DNA of 64,000 bases from Solanum dulcamara (taxonomy: Eukaryota; Streptophyta; Magnoliopsida; Solanales; Solanaceae). The translations under genes were made by a program, and so were the position numbers. Location of the stretch: the NCBI RefSeq assembly GCF_947179165.1, contig NC_077240.1:32797001-32861000 (forward strand), read 5' to 3'. The notes beneath the pieces were generated by a model. It had not been told where the DNA came from, made no database searches, and saw only the letters and a program-made list of their open reading frames with translations. Positions within the stretch are counted from its first letter, which is position 1. Every line of letters starts with the position of its first letter. Shown here one piece after another: positions 24,750 through 37,861 of this stretch.

Positions 24750-27700
24750 CCAGGTTCATAGGTCTCACGTGTATATAAGCCGAGTCTAAGTAGAGTCTTG
24801 AGGATCGGTACGGAGACGTCTGTATTTATCTTTGAGAGGCTATGAAGACTTATAGGAAATATCTTGACCTTTTGATTCTCTATCGTGCGTCCTTGATCCG
24901 ATCTATTTTCTATTGCCTCACTCCATTCTCTCACATATAGTGGTGACTCTTGCCTGATTTTATGTGCGTGTAGTTGAAAGGTCATCACGTGGTCTAGATC
25001 TAATTTGGAGGTGGAAGTAATAAACTTATGGAAAGGGTGTATGGTGAGACTTGTAATGCACGATGATTTTAAAAGAATAAGTAAGGTTATGGTTCAACAA
25101 TGTAATTTGAGGATATGGTATAAGAAGAGGAACAATGGTATGGAGGATTATATGAACGTCTTATATTTTTGGATAGTGGTTGTTTGTCCTACCTGATGTT
25201 TGAAGTGGTTCTATAATTGAGAATGGTATAATTAGGGGAATGACTATGTTGTGAGCATTGTGCCCTCAGAGACTACATACCGTGAAGTTCGTCGTGAAAG
25301 AATGAGTTACATAGTGAGTGATGAGGATGATTTTGCGTTAATCGAGATCAGAATTTCTACAACAATCTGATAGGATGGATATATATATCAGGAAATGGTT
25401 ATTATAAGTCTACTACCTCGGTACTTGTGATTATTTGGTTAGGGTTACAGGTTGTGTTGCTTCTGCTATTGATCTTACCTATTAAAGGGTGATATCGATT
25501 TTGACTAGAGACTGAAATGTGTTGGTAATGTATGACAGTTACGTAATGGATAGAAATATGTAGACTATCTAGGTATGATCTTTACAGTGGGTATGATGTA
25601 TTCTAGTGGTGGATCTATCAAGCTTTCACGGTGTGACACTATTGGTGTACAAAAACCAATACATCGATTATCAAGTGTGATTACTAACTACTTAAGGAGT
25701 TATTAATTGTATCATCTTCTCATATGATGAGATTTGATGTTGCATTCACATTTGAAAATCCAACTAGTGTGTTACTACAGACGCTAGGGTAAGCATTGTT
25801 TATAAGAAAGATCTTAGTGGTGGATTTTGGTATGATTAATGCGTTTAGGTTGTGAAGTGTATCCCTAAAATTCTAAGTGAGGACTTGTAATTTAACCGTA
25901 AACTCCAAAGGAGTGGATCGATAACATAATGATAAGCTTATGGATAAAGAAAGTAGCAGTGAGTATACTTGTGTGAAGGCAATTAAATTTTTTAGTGAGA
26001 GTGTGTATAAATTGGGTTATTACATTAGATTTGGTTGGTATAACTGGGTTTAAGGTGTCTTGTCAATTGAAAAGGTTGACTTCGAGATGATGACAATGGT
26101 TATTGAGCATAACGGTAATAAGATTTTGTGATGGATTATGATACGGACACAATCATACTTTAAGGATTTTTGGTTAAATAGATTCGATATGATAATAATG
26201 ACTTGCATGTATCTAAATTATGGTTTTTTTACTATTTGGTGAGTGGCGTGGTGGTATGGAAAGTCGTAGAATGTGTTGAGACACCGCTCGGATAGAACTG
26301 AAAGAATCTAGATTCATAAATGAAAATAATTAGTGAAATGTAGTTTAGCCATCGAAACAAGGCGAGAACAATTATATTTACTCTAGTTGTAAGGGCCGAA
26401 TGTATCTTCAGAGAGAGTGGAAAATTAAATTTAGTAACACGTAGTTCTATTTATTTTGCTCTATTTATGGTGGCAGTGTTATGTGTTGTTCATATGGGTT
26501 AACGATTATTGGATAAGATTTGAGAAATAACTCTATAGGCATTTGACTCAAGTGTGGTAATAAGTTCTTTTGTGGTTTCGAGTTTGATAACTGGTATAAT
26601 TAAATTTTAATGAAGGATACAATAAGATTAATGGAGAGGTGATCAATGATAGCTAAGATGCGTGAATTTATAAAGATCTTCAATGTATGAGCTAATATTG
26701 ATAGATAATGGGATTGGGTTATATGGATGAAATTCGAAATTCAAGTTGTTCATTTTAAGTCTACATTATGGCGGTAGGTTTCGTTAAAGTATAGATCGAC
26801 AAGATAAAAATTGATCGATCACACGGGATACTGAGCAGTTGAAAGAACTTGTGCAGGGTTTGAATTGTAGAGTTTATTTTTTTTGATCATTAAAAGGCCT
26901 AAGAAAGGGCTTCACTTAAAGTTTTGATTCAAAAGAATAAGATTGGTAAATGAGTTAGCAAAAGGAATAAGAGTCTGGTATATTAAATAGTTCAAGGTAT
27001 TTGAAATTTGCTTCATGGAAAGCATCTAAGAAATGATAAAAAAAAATAAGACATCATGTGTAGATCTATAGATCTTTAGTTCAAAGTTGAAGATTGTACG
27101 AATTTTTGCCCTTGTGTTCATATATGACTATACAATGTCGATTGGTTCGACACAGACTTATGAGGGATGTAACAACGACTTTTCTTAAGGTTTGGTTTTG
27201 ATTTGAATGAAAAATAGTGAGGTATCGAAGATTATGTGGTTTATGTAAGGTTAGACTCTCAAATTATGGTAGGTGACTTATGGATGCACTACGAGATGAG
27301 ATATAGTTCTTCGTGGTTATTAAGGATATCGAATTGGATTGATACTACTCTGTTGATGGGTTATACGAACTATTGTGATGCGTTACATAGGCACTAGAGG
27401 GTAAATAGAGGTTATGTGCTCATAGTATGTAGAATTAATCAGGTGACCAAGAATTTCTCTAAGTTTTGGTATAGGGAACAAACTGGTTGATTGTGGGTAG
27501 CAAAAAAATCAAAGTGATGGAGTCAGATGAATGAAAATGTTTGATATAAGTACTATGGGAGAAGTATCTTGTGTTATTCGATCTTGATTTCGTACATTCT
27601 TATATAACTACCTATTTTGTTTCGGACATGATTTGAAGTATGATTCGCTCCTTATGCCCACAAGTGTTTCTACTTCGGTGGATGGATCTCTAGTGGTTGA

Positions 27701-28580
27701 TCGGTGTACCGATTCTGCAAATTCTTTTGATAGGGTAGGATGCTTTTGCAAACTTGGCTATTTCAGTTATGATAGATTTGGTGTTGTTAGGGATTGTTGA
27801 AGTATAATAGTGATTTTACATGCATAATTCTTTTTATAAGAATTTGTAGAAGAGCTACCATGAATACTTATAGTTGTCCGACAGTCTTAAGGTTCAACTC
27901 TCGTCGGGGTCTCGTTCTGGCTATGTATGGTAGAATATAGGCGGCCAATGGGTCTAGTGTTACCGCTCTTAAGGGTTGTTTACAATCACAACTACTGATA
28001 TACCATTTTCAATAATGTTATTAGAAGTTTTGTATGCTTGGATGTATCGCTCGCTAGGAGGGTATTCAATCATTTCATTCTTTGGGTTAGATAAATTATA
28101 TTCTCCAGTAATAAGTACCTAATGCCTAAAGATCAGATTTGTATAGCTTAAGCTCGTGGGATGCTTTGGTAGTGAGAATGGAATCTTAACAAGATCTGTG
28201 ATAGTCTGTGCATTATGAGTGTGTTGATTGATTCAGGTTCACTTCTGGTTGTAACCGGTATTAGTCTAGAATTTTCTCGTGGTTATGTGATGAAAGATTG
28301 TCCTGATGGTTATGATGGGGTTTAGATGGTTTCGGTTAAGGTTTGGTTAATGAGTTAATCTGTGACGTCTAAATTATCCCTGATTTATAGATTGCCAAAG
28401 TTTGATTCGAAAGTTTAGTTCTTAGAAGTTGATCTTGATGGAATAGTCTTAATGAGGAGCTCACTTGAAGGAATGAAAACTGACTTTTGAAGATTATAAC
28501 TCAGGCTTTTGGTAACGTTGGTTATTTTTTTATCTCCTTCTTTATGTTCGAGGACGAACGTGATTTTTAGTGGTGGATAA
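24750..28580 (+). other. N interior: non-coding
   Basis: The first part (to about 24900) is leader sequence shared with P. The rest is moderately AT-rich DNA without recognisable retroviral motifs; the longest frames are about 60 codons. The end has GAGGACGAACG and a weak purine-rich tract, AGTGGTGGATAA, before the 3' LTR. I found no captured host gene. Confidence 0.75.
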
Positions 28581-30962
28581 TGTAATGACCCGTTAGGTCA
28601 TTTTGAGAATGAGTCCTCCTCCTTTCAAACGAGACCCTTCCCGTAAAATTTTAATTGGTTATTTGGACTATTCGGTAACTTTGGTTAATTAGTTGAGGGA
28701 TAATTTTAGAGAATTAATTTAATTAATGGACTAAAGTGTTAATTTATTTAATACCCTATACCACTTTTCTTATATTTATTAAAATAGGTTAGTAGAAATT
28801 GTAAATTTTAATACATAATTAATTTGAAAAAGGAAAAAAAAAAAGAATTATATATATACATATAATCTGATGGCCTAATGCCATCAGATCTATCGAGAAG
28901 GAAGAAAAGCACGCCGCCGACGAACACACAAAAAAAAAATCGGAGAAAAACAATACGGAGGAAGAAAGAAAAGAAAGGAGAAAATAAAAATAAAGGAGAA
29001 GAGAAAAAATAGGAATTTTTAATTCCAAAGCGTCAAGGTAATTATTCTCATCCTTTCCATTAAATTTTTATGCAATTATGAACATATTTTTAGGGTATAT
29101 TGGTGGAGAAACAATGTTGAAATAAAAAAATATGACCCTAGGATTCTTCATATAAAATCTTGATTTGGGGGTCGAATAACGATCCGTTTTAGCTGAAATT
29201 TGACATGTGAGTTTATTTTATCATGAGTGAACATAATCGGAAAGAAAATTTCAGATTTGACTTCAATGACATAGAATGAGCTAGTTCCTGAATTTTGATA
29301 TATTAAAATAGATAATTAAATATTAGGTATATTACATATTATGAATTACCTTAAATTTATAATATTGGGGTTCTTGATTGCTGCTGCAACATGGGTGTAA
29401 TTCTTTGGAATTATTGGATGACTAAATATTTGGCTACATTAGTGACTAATTAGGAGTAAAAATTATACGAATATTATTAATTGTTAATTGGAGGAATTAA
29501 GCCATAACTCTAGACTTGAAATTTTAAAAAAAATATAATATTTGACTTATTAATTGGCATCAAGATTTAGGAACTTGATTATAAACTTGTGTAAGTTTGG
29601 GGTCTAGGCTAGACATGGGTGTTGTTAGTTTTGAAATCTTATTGTGGTTAATTATTTGTTTAGATCATACTTATTTGGAAACCCAGCGAAAAGGGAAGGC
29701 TCGGGTCTCGGAGTAATTGCGTGATTATTTAAGGCAAGTGAATTTCTAAACCTCAGTTTAAGCTTATAGATGCTTGTATTTCTGTGTTATGTGTATTAGG
29801 AAGTAATAAGAATTAGACTGGATGATTGACTATATGATTGACCTTAAAAAAATGGAGATGAGGGGTAGAAAATGGTGATCTAATGACATGTATTGGTGGA
29901 ATTGATATGTTATGATTGTGGATTTATTTTGGACATGTGAAATGACTATGTTGATGTGAGATAGGAAAAATTATGGTTGTTGTCATATTATTATCGTGAA
30001 TTATATGAACATGAATTGATTGCATTGGTTCTGACATATTGTGTTGAGATTGAAAATGATATGAAACAAAAGGGGTCGGGCCACACGCTCCGTGGCAGGT
30101 ATTATGAAACAAAGGGGTCGGGCCACACGCTCCGTGGCAGGTATTATGAAATAAAGGGGTCGGGCCACACGCTCCGTGGCAGGATATATGTATTGAGGGG
30201 ACGGGCCACACGCTCCGTGGCAGGTTACATGGACAGAAATGTCCCCCATGGGTTCCGGACTGTGATTCAGCGGATGTGTACCGATAGGACAGACATGCAT
30301 CATTTTATTGCATTGCATTGCACCTTTCTGACATTTGTGAATTTGTGTTTACCCCTATATTGCTCTGTGTATGTTGAACTTGACTTGGTATGATTCATTG
30401 ATGAGAATTTGTGGACTGTATTACTATTGTTATTGTACAAGTGTAGAGTTGGGCTGATTTTATGCAGGTTGTAGTTAAGGAGGTTCGGTTGGGAGGACAG
30501 GAGTACCTGTATCTATTAAGCTTTGCTTAGTTTTAGTTATCCACTTGCTGAGTACCGTGTTGTTTGGTACTCACCCCTTGCTTCCACACTTGTGTAGGTT
30601 GTGAGCCCGGACCTGCTTGAGCTCCTACTATTTTCTACTACATCCGAGGTTATCATTTCGAGTGTTGAGGTAGCTGTTACATCCATCTAGCGGACACCTC
30701 TTACTCTTTTATTATGTTTTAGTCCTACTCTAGTGACAAAGACATTGTGACTGTATTTTCTTTCGTACTTCAGTAATTTATTAGTGGCTTGTATACGTGA
30801 CAACCAGTCTTGGGGGATTTTGGAGATTATTTATTTGTTTTTGACTAATTTAAACCTTATTTTATCTCAATTACTTCCGCATTTATTTTTCGTTGAGTTT
30901 TAGGCTGACTTGTCTCGGTGGGTTGAGATGAGTGCCATCACACCCGAATTTGGGTCGTGACA
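28581..30962 (+). repeat. N 3' LTR (2382 bp)
   Basis: Virtually identical to the 5' LTR. Differences seen are T/C in GGGTCGAATAAYGATCC, A/C in the third tandem unit, A/G in AGGTTCRGTTG, and one extra A near 28845. Confidence 0.93.
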
Positions 30963-30967
30963 CAATT

Positions 30968-31149
30968 TATATAAAATAATAACAAATAAATAATTTATAT
31001 AAAGCAATAACAAATAAACAATTTATATAAAATAATAACAAATAAATAAATTATATCACATGAGCAGGATAAACACAGATTAAGCAATTTAAATAAAAAA
31101 AAATAAAAATAAATTATTAACCTAAGTCAGTTGTGGTTTAGACCTTTAA
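30968..31149 (-). other. T leader next to primer site
   Basis: The remainder of T between N and the primer site. It has about three copies of a 32-bp AT-rich unit (ATTTATATAAAATAATAAC followed by AAATAAATA) at 30965-31050, then the leader CTAAGTCAGTTGTGG. No coding content. Confidence 0.65.
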
Positions 31150-31167
31150 TCCCCAGTGGAGTCACCA
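31150..31167 (-). promoter_or_regulatory. T primer binding site
   Basis: The minus strand reads TGGTGACTCCACTGGGGA, three bases after the LTR end. It closely resembles the TGGCGACTC..CTGGGGA site that I associate with Ogre/Tat elements, and it differs from the tRNA-Met sites of all the other elements here. The tRNA was not verified. Confidence 0.65.
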
Positions 31168-31731
31168 AGCTGTTATACCCCATTTTAACTCGAGGTCAAA
31201 CGGTGTACAACATCTTGATGATTCCTAAATTATTTAAATTTAAGGAGTCGCCACCTAATTATTTTTAAGGTAAATTAGGATACCTAAATAATTGACAATT
31301 TTAATGCTAAAAAATGATCTCCGATTAGTGGTCTACTTAGCTTATGAGATTCTAGATAAGGGTTCTAGTTATCCTAAAGGGAAGGGATTAGGCATCCTTC
31401 AAGATTCGTTAAAAACGATTACCGGCCAAACTTAGGTTTAGATTAAAACTATAAAAAGTTGTTCAAAAGTTTTGAAAATGAAGCTTAGTAATTACATGAA
31501 AAAAGATTTTTGAACTTGAAATTATTAGGCAAATATTGCTTATTGCATGAAATAAGTGCGCGTTTAAATGCGGTATTTTTTACTAATAATTTAGCCTTAA
31601 ATAAAAATATAGGTTTCTTTTATTATGATGACTCATTTTAATTAAAAGTTCACAAATCTAAATATCTATTCAATGTTAGCTATTGCATTAGTGAGAACAT
31701 ATTCACATTATAAAAGCAAATTTAACATGTA

Positions 31732-32700
31732 ATGATAATAATAATAATACTAATAATAGTAGTAATAGTAATAATAGTAATACTAATAATAGTAATAATA
31801 ATACTAATGATAGTAATAATAATAACAACAATCATAATAACAATAATGCAACAATAACAATAACAATAATAATAGCCATAATAATAATAACAATGATAAT
31901 AATAATAATAATAAAGTATAATAATAATAATAACGGTAGTAAAAAAAATATATAATAATAATAATATGATAAATAATAATAATAATATGATAAATAATAA
32001 ATATAATATGATAAATAATAATAATAATAATAACAGTAAATAACAACAACAATAATAATAAATACGATAATGATGATAATAATAATAACGATAATAATAA
32101 TAGTAATAATAAAAATAATAATAATGATTATAACAATAATACCATAATAATAATAACAATAATAATAATAATAGCCATAAAAATAACAATGATAATAATA
32201 ATAATAATAATAATAATAAAATATAATAATAACAATACTAACAGAAATAAAATATACTATTAATATTAATAATAAAAATAGTAAAATAAAAATATATATA
32301 CTACTATTACTAATAATAATAATAATACTAATGATAATAAAATATACTAATAATAATGATGATAATAATAATAACGAAAATAATAATAATAATAATAATA
32401 ATACTAACAGTAAAAAAAAAATACAATTATAACTACTAATAATATTAATAACGAAAATAACAATACTAATAATAACACAATAATAATAATAATATTAATA
32501 ATAATAGCAGTAAACAAAATGTGCTAATAATAATGATAATAATAATTACGAAAATATTAATAATAGTAATAATAATAATAATGCTAACAGTAAATAAAAT
32601 ACTACTAATAATAATAATAATAATAAAACGGTAATAATAAGAATATATACTACTACTACTACTAATAATAATAATAATAACAATAACAATAATAACAATG

Positions 32701-32739
<39 letters not shown>

Positions 32740-32812
32740 GAAAAATAAACATACTACTGCTTCTATTAATAATATTAATAATGAAAATAACAATATTAAT
32801 ATGAATAACGAA

Positions 32813-32852
<40 letters not shown>

Positions 32853-33049
32853 GTAATACTAACAGAAAAATAAACATACTACTACTTCTATTAATAATAT
32901 TGATAGCGAAAATAATAATAATAATAATAATAGTAGTAATAACAGAAAATAAAATATACTACTAACAATAATAGCAATAATAATTAAAAAAATAATAATA
33001 ACGACAATAATAATAATAATAATAATAACAATAGTAAAAATAATAATAA
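31732..33049. repeat. AAT/TAA microsatellite in T 5' LTR
   Basis: Counterpart of the array in the other LTR, with unit-number changes spread along its length. Confidence 0.95.
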
Positions 33050-33415
33050 GGATATCGGCTCCATGTGAGGGAATGAAGATTACATTGAAACTCCATTTTT
33101 GCTCCCGAAGTGTTCATGCAAACAAAAAGAGAGTGACGAAATTAGGAGGCTAGCATTTTTTAGGAGAATATTTAAGCATAATGACAACGAAAAAAAAATA
33201 AAGGAACATGAAGTAAATATTACCTGTTGCAGGGCAGTGAACGGGGATGATTTGGTCATGAATCTACCCTCGTTTTTAAAAGTAAAGCGAAGTGCAAATT
33301 CAAAAATACTTTGAAAGAAATATTCAAAATCAGTGTAAGAGTTTTTTTTTGTCTGCGTTTTTTTTTTCTCCTGTCCGTGTAAGTGTAAGCCCCCCTTTCC
33401 TTCTGTCAAATCCCT

Positions 33416-33425
33416 CTATTTATAG
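33416..33425 (-). promoter_or_regulatory. TATA box of T 5' LTR
   Basis: CTATAAATAG on the minus strand in a context identical to 14733-14742. As part of the 5' LTR this would be the copy that drives the element. Confidence 0.65.
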
Positions 33426-33797
33426 GGAGATGGAAATTAAAATAAAAATAAAAGTAAAACGGATGATTAAAATAATGCGGAGTGGGCGGAAATATAAAAT
33501 AATGCGGAACGGCGGAAAAATAATAATTAATACGAAATGGGCGGAATATTTAAATAATGCAGAATGGGCGGATTATTAAAATAATACGGAACGGCGGAAA
33601 ATAATAATAAATACGAAATGGGTGGAATATTTAAATAATGCAGAATGGGGCAATATATTAAAATAATGTGGAATGAATATTATAATATTATTATTTTGAA
33701 TAGGTTGGCCGATGAATATATATATATATATATTTGGAATATATGTCTATATATATGTACATCTTTTATATATATAGCCGATTATTATTATTAATTA

Positions 33798-33802
<5 letters not shown>

Positions 33803-33858
<56 letters not shown>
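33803..33858. repeat. TA microsatellite in T 5' LTR
   Basis: A pure TA run much longer here than at the matching place in the 3' LTR (about 15248-15263). Several other TA runs, such as 15146-15180, show similar length changes between the LTRs. Confidence 0.9.
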
Positions 33859-33860
<2 letters not shown>

Positions 33861-34083
33861 CTTTTATTTTATTACTAGTTATGCTTTTTTTTTTTAAAGA
33901 AGACAAAATGTACATTAAATATATATATGTATGGGGAGATGGGAGGGGACAAGAATGGTTAGTTAATTTAAAAAATATTTTCTGAAAAAAAGAAAAGGGG
34001 GATGGAGGGGACAAGCATGGGTTAGTTAATTTAAAGTGTTTTCTCGAAAAAAGAAAAAGGGGGATGGGAAGGGGCATGCGTGG

Positions 34084-34114
<31 letters not shown>

Positions 34115-34586
34115 TGGGGACGCGTGGTATAAATTAATATTATTTATTTTTATTTCATTAATTATTTATTTTAAAAATAAAATCGGATTTGAATATATAT
34201 ATTTTAGAAAAGAGATATAATATTAATATGGGTATATGTGAAGGGGACAAGCGTGAAATAAAAAATGGTATAGGGATGAATTATTTATTATATATATTTT
34301 TTTATTTTTATTTTTTTAAAAAAAAAAATTCGGATGAAAGAATACATATTTTTTATTTTTTATACATATTTTTTTATTTTTTAAATAGGAATTCGGGTGA
34401 ATATATATATATATATTTAAAATGGACAAAGAATGATGGGCGGGGCACGCGTGGATTAAAATAATATTAATGTTTTAATTTTTATTAAAAAGATAAATAA
34501 AAAATAATAAAAAAAAAATCGGATGAATATAATATATATATATATATATATATATTAAAATGGAACAAAAGTGCGGCGAAAAATAA

Positions 34587-34617
<31 letters not shown>

Positions 34618-35672
34618 TCATTTTTCAAAATTATTTGGATGAAAAGAAAACAATTATATATTTTATTATTATTTAATGTTTATTATTATTTATTTTTTAA
34701 ATAGGGGACAACGGGTGATGGGCATTATTAATATAGTATTAATATAGGCATGTGTAGTAAATCAAAATATTTTTTTTATGATTATTATTTTTTTTTTTTT
34801 TTTATTATTATTATTATTTATTTACGGAAGATTAACATTATTTAATTATTTATTTATTTATTATTATTTTAAAAGAGGGACAAAAAGGTGTGCAGAATAT
34901 TATTATTTTATTTTTAATTATTTTTATTTTCGGATGAATAAATAATATATATATTTTTTTTAATTTCTTTATTTATTATTATTATTATTTATTTATTGAT
35001 TTATTTATTTTTATTTTTTGATGAGGAGATGGCATATATATTATTTGCGTGTTGTAGTATTAATGGAAGAATAAAAATAATAATAAAAAATTGTTAATTC
35101 AATATTAATTATTTGTTATTTAGGAGAAGTAATGAAAACATAAAATTAATTAGTGAAATTGGTTATCAAATTAGACGAATTAATTTACGATCTTCTTAAT
35201 TTTAACAAAAGTAAAATGATTAACCTCATTGTAACTAATTATTAATTTACGAAATAATTAATTATGGTAAATAATAATTTTCTTTTTATAAGTCAAATTT
35301 AAATATTACTAAGAGATAATGACTATATAACAAAAAAAAAATGCATGTGTTATGAAGATAACAAATTATTTAAAATACACTTGAAAATATGCATGGTTTT
35401 ATAAAAGCCAATTATTTTAATTTAATTAAAATTGAAGAAGTCTAAAATTAAAATAAGATGAGTATGCATTAATTAATTAACAAACCTCTCATTTTTTACA
35501 AAGTAAATAATTAACTTCAGTTTAAATAAATTAACTTGAAATATGAGTCTATTAATTAAAATTCAACTAATTAACAGAGCTATTTATTTTAAAAATAAAA
35601 ATCTTTTGAAACAATTTTTTTTGAATAAATAATAAAATATATTATATTCAAGAATTATTTTATAAATATATG

Positions 35673-35706
<34 letters not shown>

Positions 35707-35855
35707 AATTAATTTAAAATGATGATACCATATATGTATATTTCGTTTTTTTATTATTATTATTATTTAATTTTATATATATATTTTATTATTATTGTAT
35801 TATTATTATTATTTGTAAAAATTACGTTGTTGAGGGTAAAAATTGGGTGTCAACA

Positions 35856-36900
35856 ATAGCCAAACTAAAGGTCAATCTTAGAGAAATGACTTTCCCCTTG
35901 TAATTGATCGAACAAATCATCTATTTTAGGAATTAGGTGTTTGTTCTTAATAGTTACCTTATTCAATTACCGGTAGTCTATGTACATTCGAAGTGACCCA
36001 TCCTTATTCCTTACAAATAGCAAGGGAGCACCCCACGGCGAAATACTGGGCCTTATGAATCCCTTTTCTAATAAGTCCTTTAATTGTTCCTTTAACTCCT
36101 TCAATTTTGCCGGGGCCATCCGATAAAGAGAAATAGAGATAGGTTGGGTGTCGGGGAGGAGATCAATACCAAAATCAACTTCCCTTTCATGAGGGACACC
36201 GAGAAGGTCATCGAGGAACTCATTGACTATGGGAACCGACTCAAGAGGAGGACTTTTGGATTTGACATCCCTAACCCTCACAATGTGGTAAATACAACCC
36301 TTAGAAATCATTTTTTGGGACTTAAGATATGAAATGAACTTACCTTTCACCACCGAATCACGATCCTCCCATTCAATAATGGACTCATTTGGAAATTGGA
36401 ACTTGACTCGATGAGTCCTACAATCTATGGAAGCATAAGATGCATGTAACCAATCCATCCTAAGAATGACATCGAAATCTACCATGTCAAGCTCAATGAG
36501 ATCATAAGGAATAACTTTATGCAAGATAGACATGGGACAACCCATATAGACCTTTCTAGCACAACTGATTCACCAATGGGGGTAGACACCAAATAAGGCT
36601 CTAATAATATTATCAAACCTATTTTCTAAGAATAGGGTAATAAATGACAAGTTTGCATTGGGATCCAACAATGCATATACATCAAAAGTAATGACATTTA
36701 ACATACCGGTAAAAACATTTGGTGCTTCCTCAACCTCTTGTCTCCCTACAATGCATAGAAACGGTTGGTGCGTTGCCACCTCCTTGAGCTTGTTGGCCAT
36801 GAACAACTTGACCTTGAGGCCTACCACCACCACCATTTCTACAATCCCGATCATGATGACCCGGCTTGCCATATTTGAGCCCGCCAAGCACTCCCCTTTG
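35856..36900 (-). pseudogene. G2 protease and first half of RT
   Basis: On the minus strand, the protease frame 36570-36887 has ALLDPNANLSF, where the family usually has DPGA after the Leu. The Gly is changed, while the catalytic Asp remains. The frame 35967-36545 continues with [15 protein letters not shown], the linker [13 protein letters not shown], and RT start motifs [25 protein letters not shown] and IDYR. A stop replaces Gln in the conserved YRQLNKV, then RT goes on as [20 protein letters not shown] to the ATAGC junction at 35856-35860, where T interrupts it. Between 36545 and 36570 the frame changes. The continuation lies at 12447 and below. Confidence 0.85.
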
Positions 36901-37861
36901 TGGGTCTTCCCACACTTCCCACATGAGGGAAAAGATTAGGTACCACTGTTATCTCTTGGGAACATTGAGTTGGGACCTTTGTCCTTGTTGAATTTGGGAG
37001 GAGGAGTATTGATGGAACCTTGTCCCAAACTGTTGCCCACCTTGGCCCTTGCCATTGTAAGCATAATCGGACCTTTGAGGGTTAAATCCTTCACCATCCA
37101 CTCTAGCCTTTTTGAACCCCCTTGATCTCTCTCTCATCTTCTCTTCTGCAATTTGTTCTGCATAAGTCATTAACCGAGAGATGTCCATCTCCTTGACCAA
37201 TATGGCCATTTTGCACTCCTTGGAAATTAAGCTTGAGACACCGAAAATAAACTTGCTCATCCTAGCTCTTGGGTTGGAGACCATGAAGGGAGCATACTTT
37301 GACAACTTAGTGAATTTGAGAGCATACCCCCTTGAGGAGGTTGATGAACTCTTGAATTTTAGCCTCCCTTAGCTATAATGGGAAGAAGCGGTCTAGAAAG
37401 ACACCTTTGAACTCTTCACATCCTATAGGCCCCAATTCTCCATCCCTCTCAACAACCCATTGTTCGTACCACACACGAGCCATACCTTTGAGTTGATAGG
37501 CCACTAGATCATCCATTTCATTTGGTGGAACACCCATGATTGCCACAATCCGATACACCTCATCAATGAACTCTATAGGGTCCTCATCTAGTTTAGAACC
37601 ATCGAACTCGGGCGGATTCATCCTTTGGAAATCCCGAATCCTAGAGGTCGGATTTTGCATTTGGGAAGGAGGGACACATTGATTCCTTTTGTTGGGCACA
37701 GCTTGAGCCAACAATGTGATGATGTTTCAAAACTCTGCATGGGTTACCCCTTCCTCATGGTATGGGATATCCGAAACCAGAGGAGTTTGGTCCCCATCAT
37801 CAACCCTTGCCCTTCGAGGTGACACCCTTTCCCTTTGAGGAGGTCTTCCACAAGGAATCAT
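36900..37861 (-). pseudogene. G2 gag
   Basis: The minus-strand start ATG is at 37861-37859. The reading begins MIPCGRPPQRERVSPRRARV, meets an in-frame TGA at 37727-37729, then runs open to 37373 with the gag core FDGSKLDEDPIEFIDEVYRI and KGMARVWYEQW. A stop replaces the Glu expected in FFPLELREAK, and a frameshift near 37330 follows. The gag core continues at 36949-37305 (LSKYAP-like start, DISRLMTYAEQ, basic tail). Zinc-knuckle remains near 36840-36925 read CGKCGKTHKGECLAG followed by GKPGHHDRDC, with one Cys lost. Gag packages the RNA; this copy is broken in at least three places. Confidence 0.82.

Larger units (their letters stand above)
22352..30962 (+). mobile_element. Young non-autonomous LTR element N
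   Basis: A complete 8.6 kb element: 5' LTR 22352-24732, tRNA-Met primer site 24738-24749, non-coding interior, and 3' LTR 28581-30962, flanked by CAATT. By eye the LTRs differ at three bases and in one A-run length. LTRs, primer site and the first 160 bases of leader match element P at the right of the window. The end of the interior keeps the phrase TCGAGGACGAACG, usual before the 3' LTR in this group. The 3.85 kb interior has no gag-pol homology and only short frames, so proteins for its movement must have come from another element, P-type being the obvious candidate. Confidence 0.9.
12448..35855 (-). mobile_element. Tat/Ogre-like LTR element T, non-coding
   Basis: T is 23.4 kb including the nested element N. 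On the minus strand its LTRs begin TGTTGACACCC and end GGGGTATAACA. Orientation is shown by a primer-site-like TGGTGACTCCACTGGGGA just inside the right LTR (31150-31167), by the polypurine tract AAAAAGGGACAGC just inside the left LTR (17225 onward), and by TATA boxes on the minus strand in both LTRs. The LTRs are about 4.7 kb. Without N the interior is about 5.3 kb and has no gag or pol homology. Tandem arrays stand near the 3' LTR, as in the 3' untranslated region of Tat elements. I read it as a non-autonomous Tat-lineage element. The lineage rests on the terminal motifs and could be wrong. Confidence 0.8.
31171..35855 (-). repeat. T 5' LTR (4685 bp)
   Basis: Partner of 12448-17224 with the same termini. 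The non-repetitive edges differ by about 1 percent, nearly all transitions (for example AATGATTACC/AACGATTACC and GTGCGTG/GTGCGCG). Larger differences are indels in AAT and TA arrays, plus a 60-bp gain near 33965-34020 that duplicates the GGGGACAAG..GGTTAGTTAA segment. Confidence 0.9.

Noticed and set aside
25005..25196. 63-codon frame in the N interior as captured host gene
   Set aside because: Short, with no recognisable motif and no neighbouring exon-like frames.
36144..36332. Plus-strand frames opposite G1, G2 and CACTA genes (also 11609-11797, 36658-36939, 37181-37372, 41703-42035, 55421-55603)
   Set aside because: Shadows of better supported minus-strand genes.
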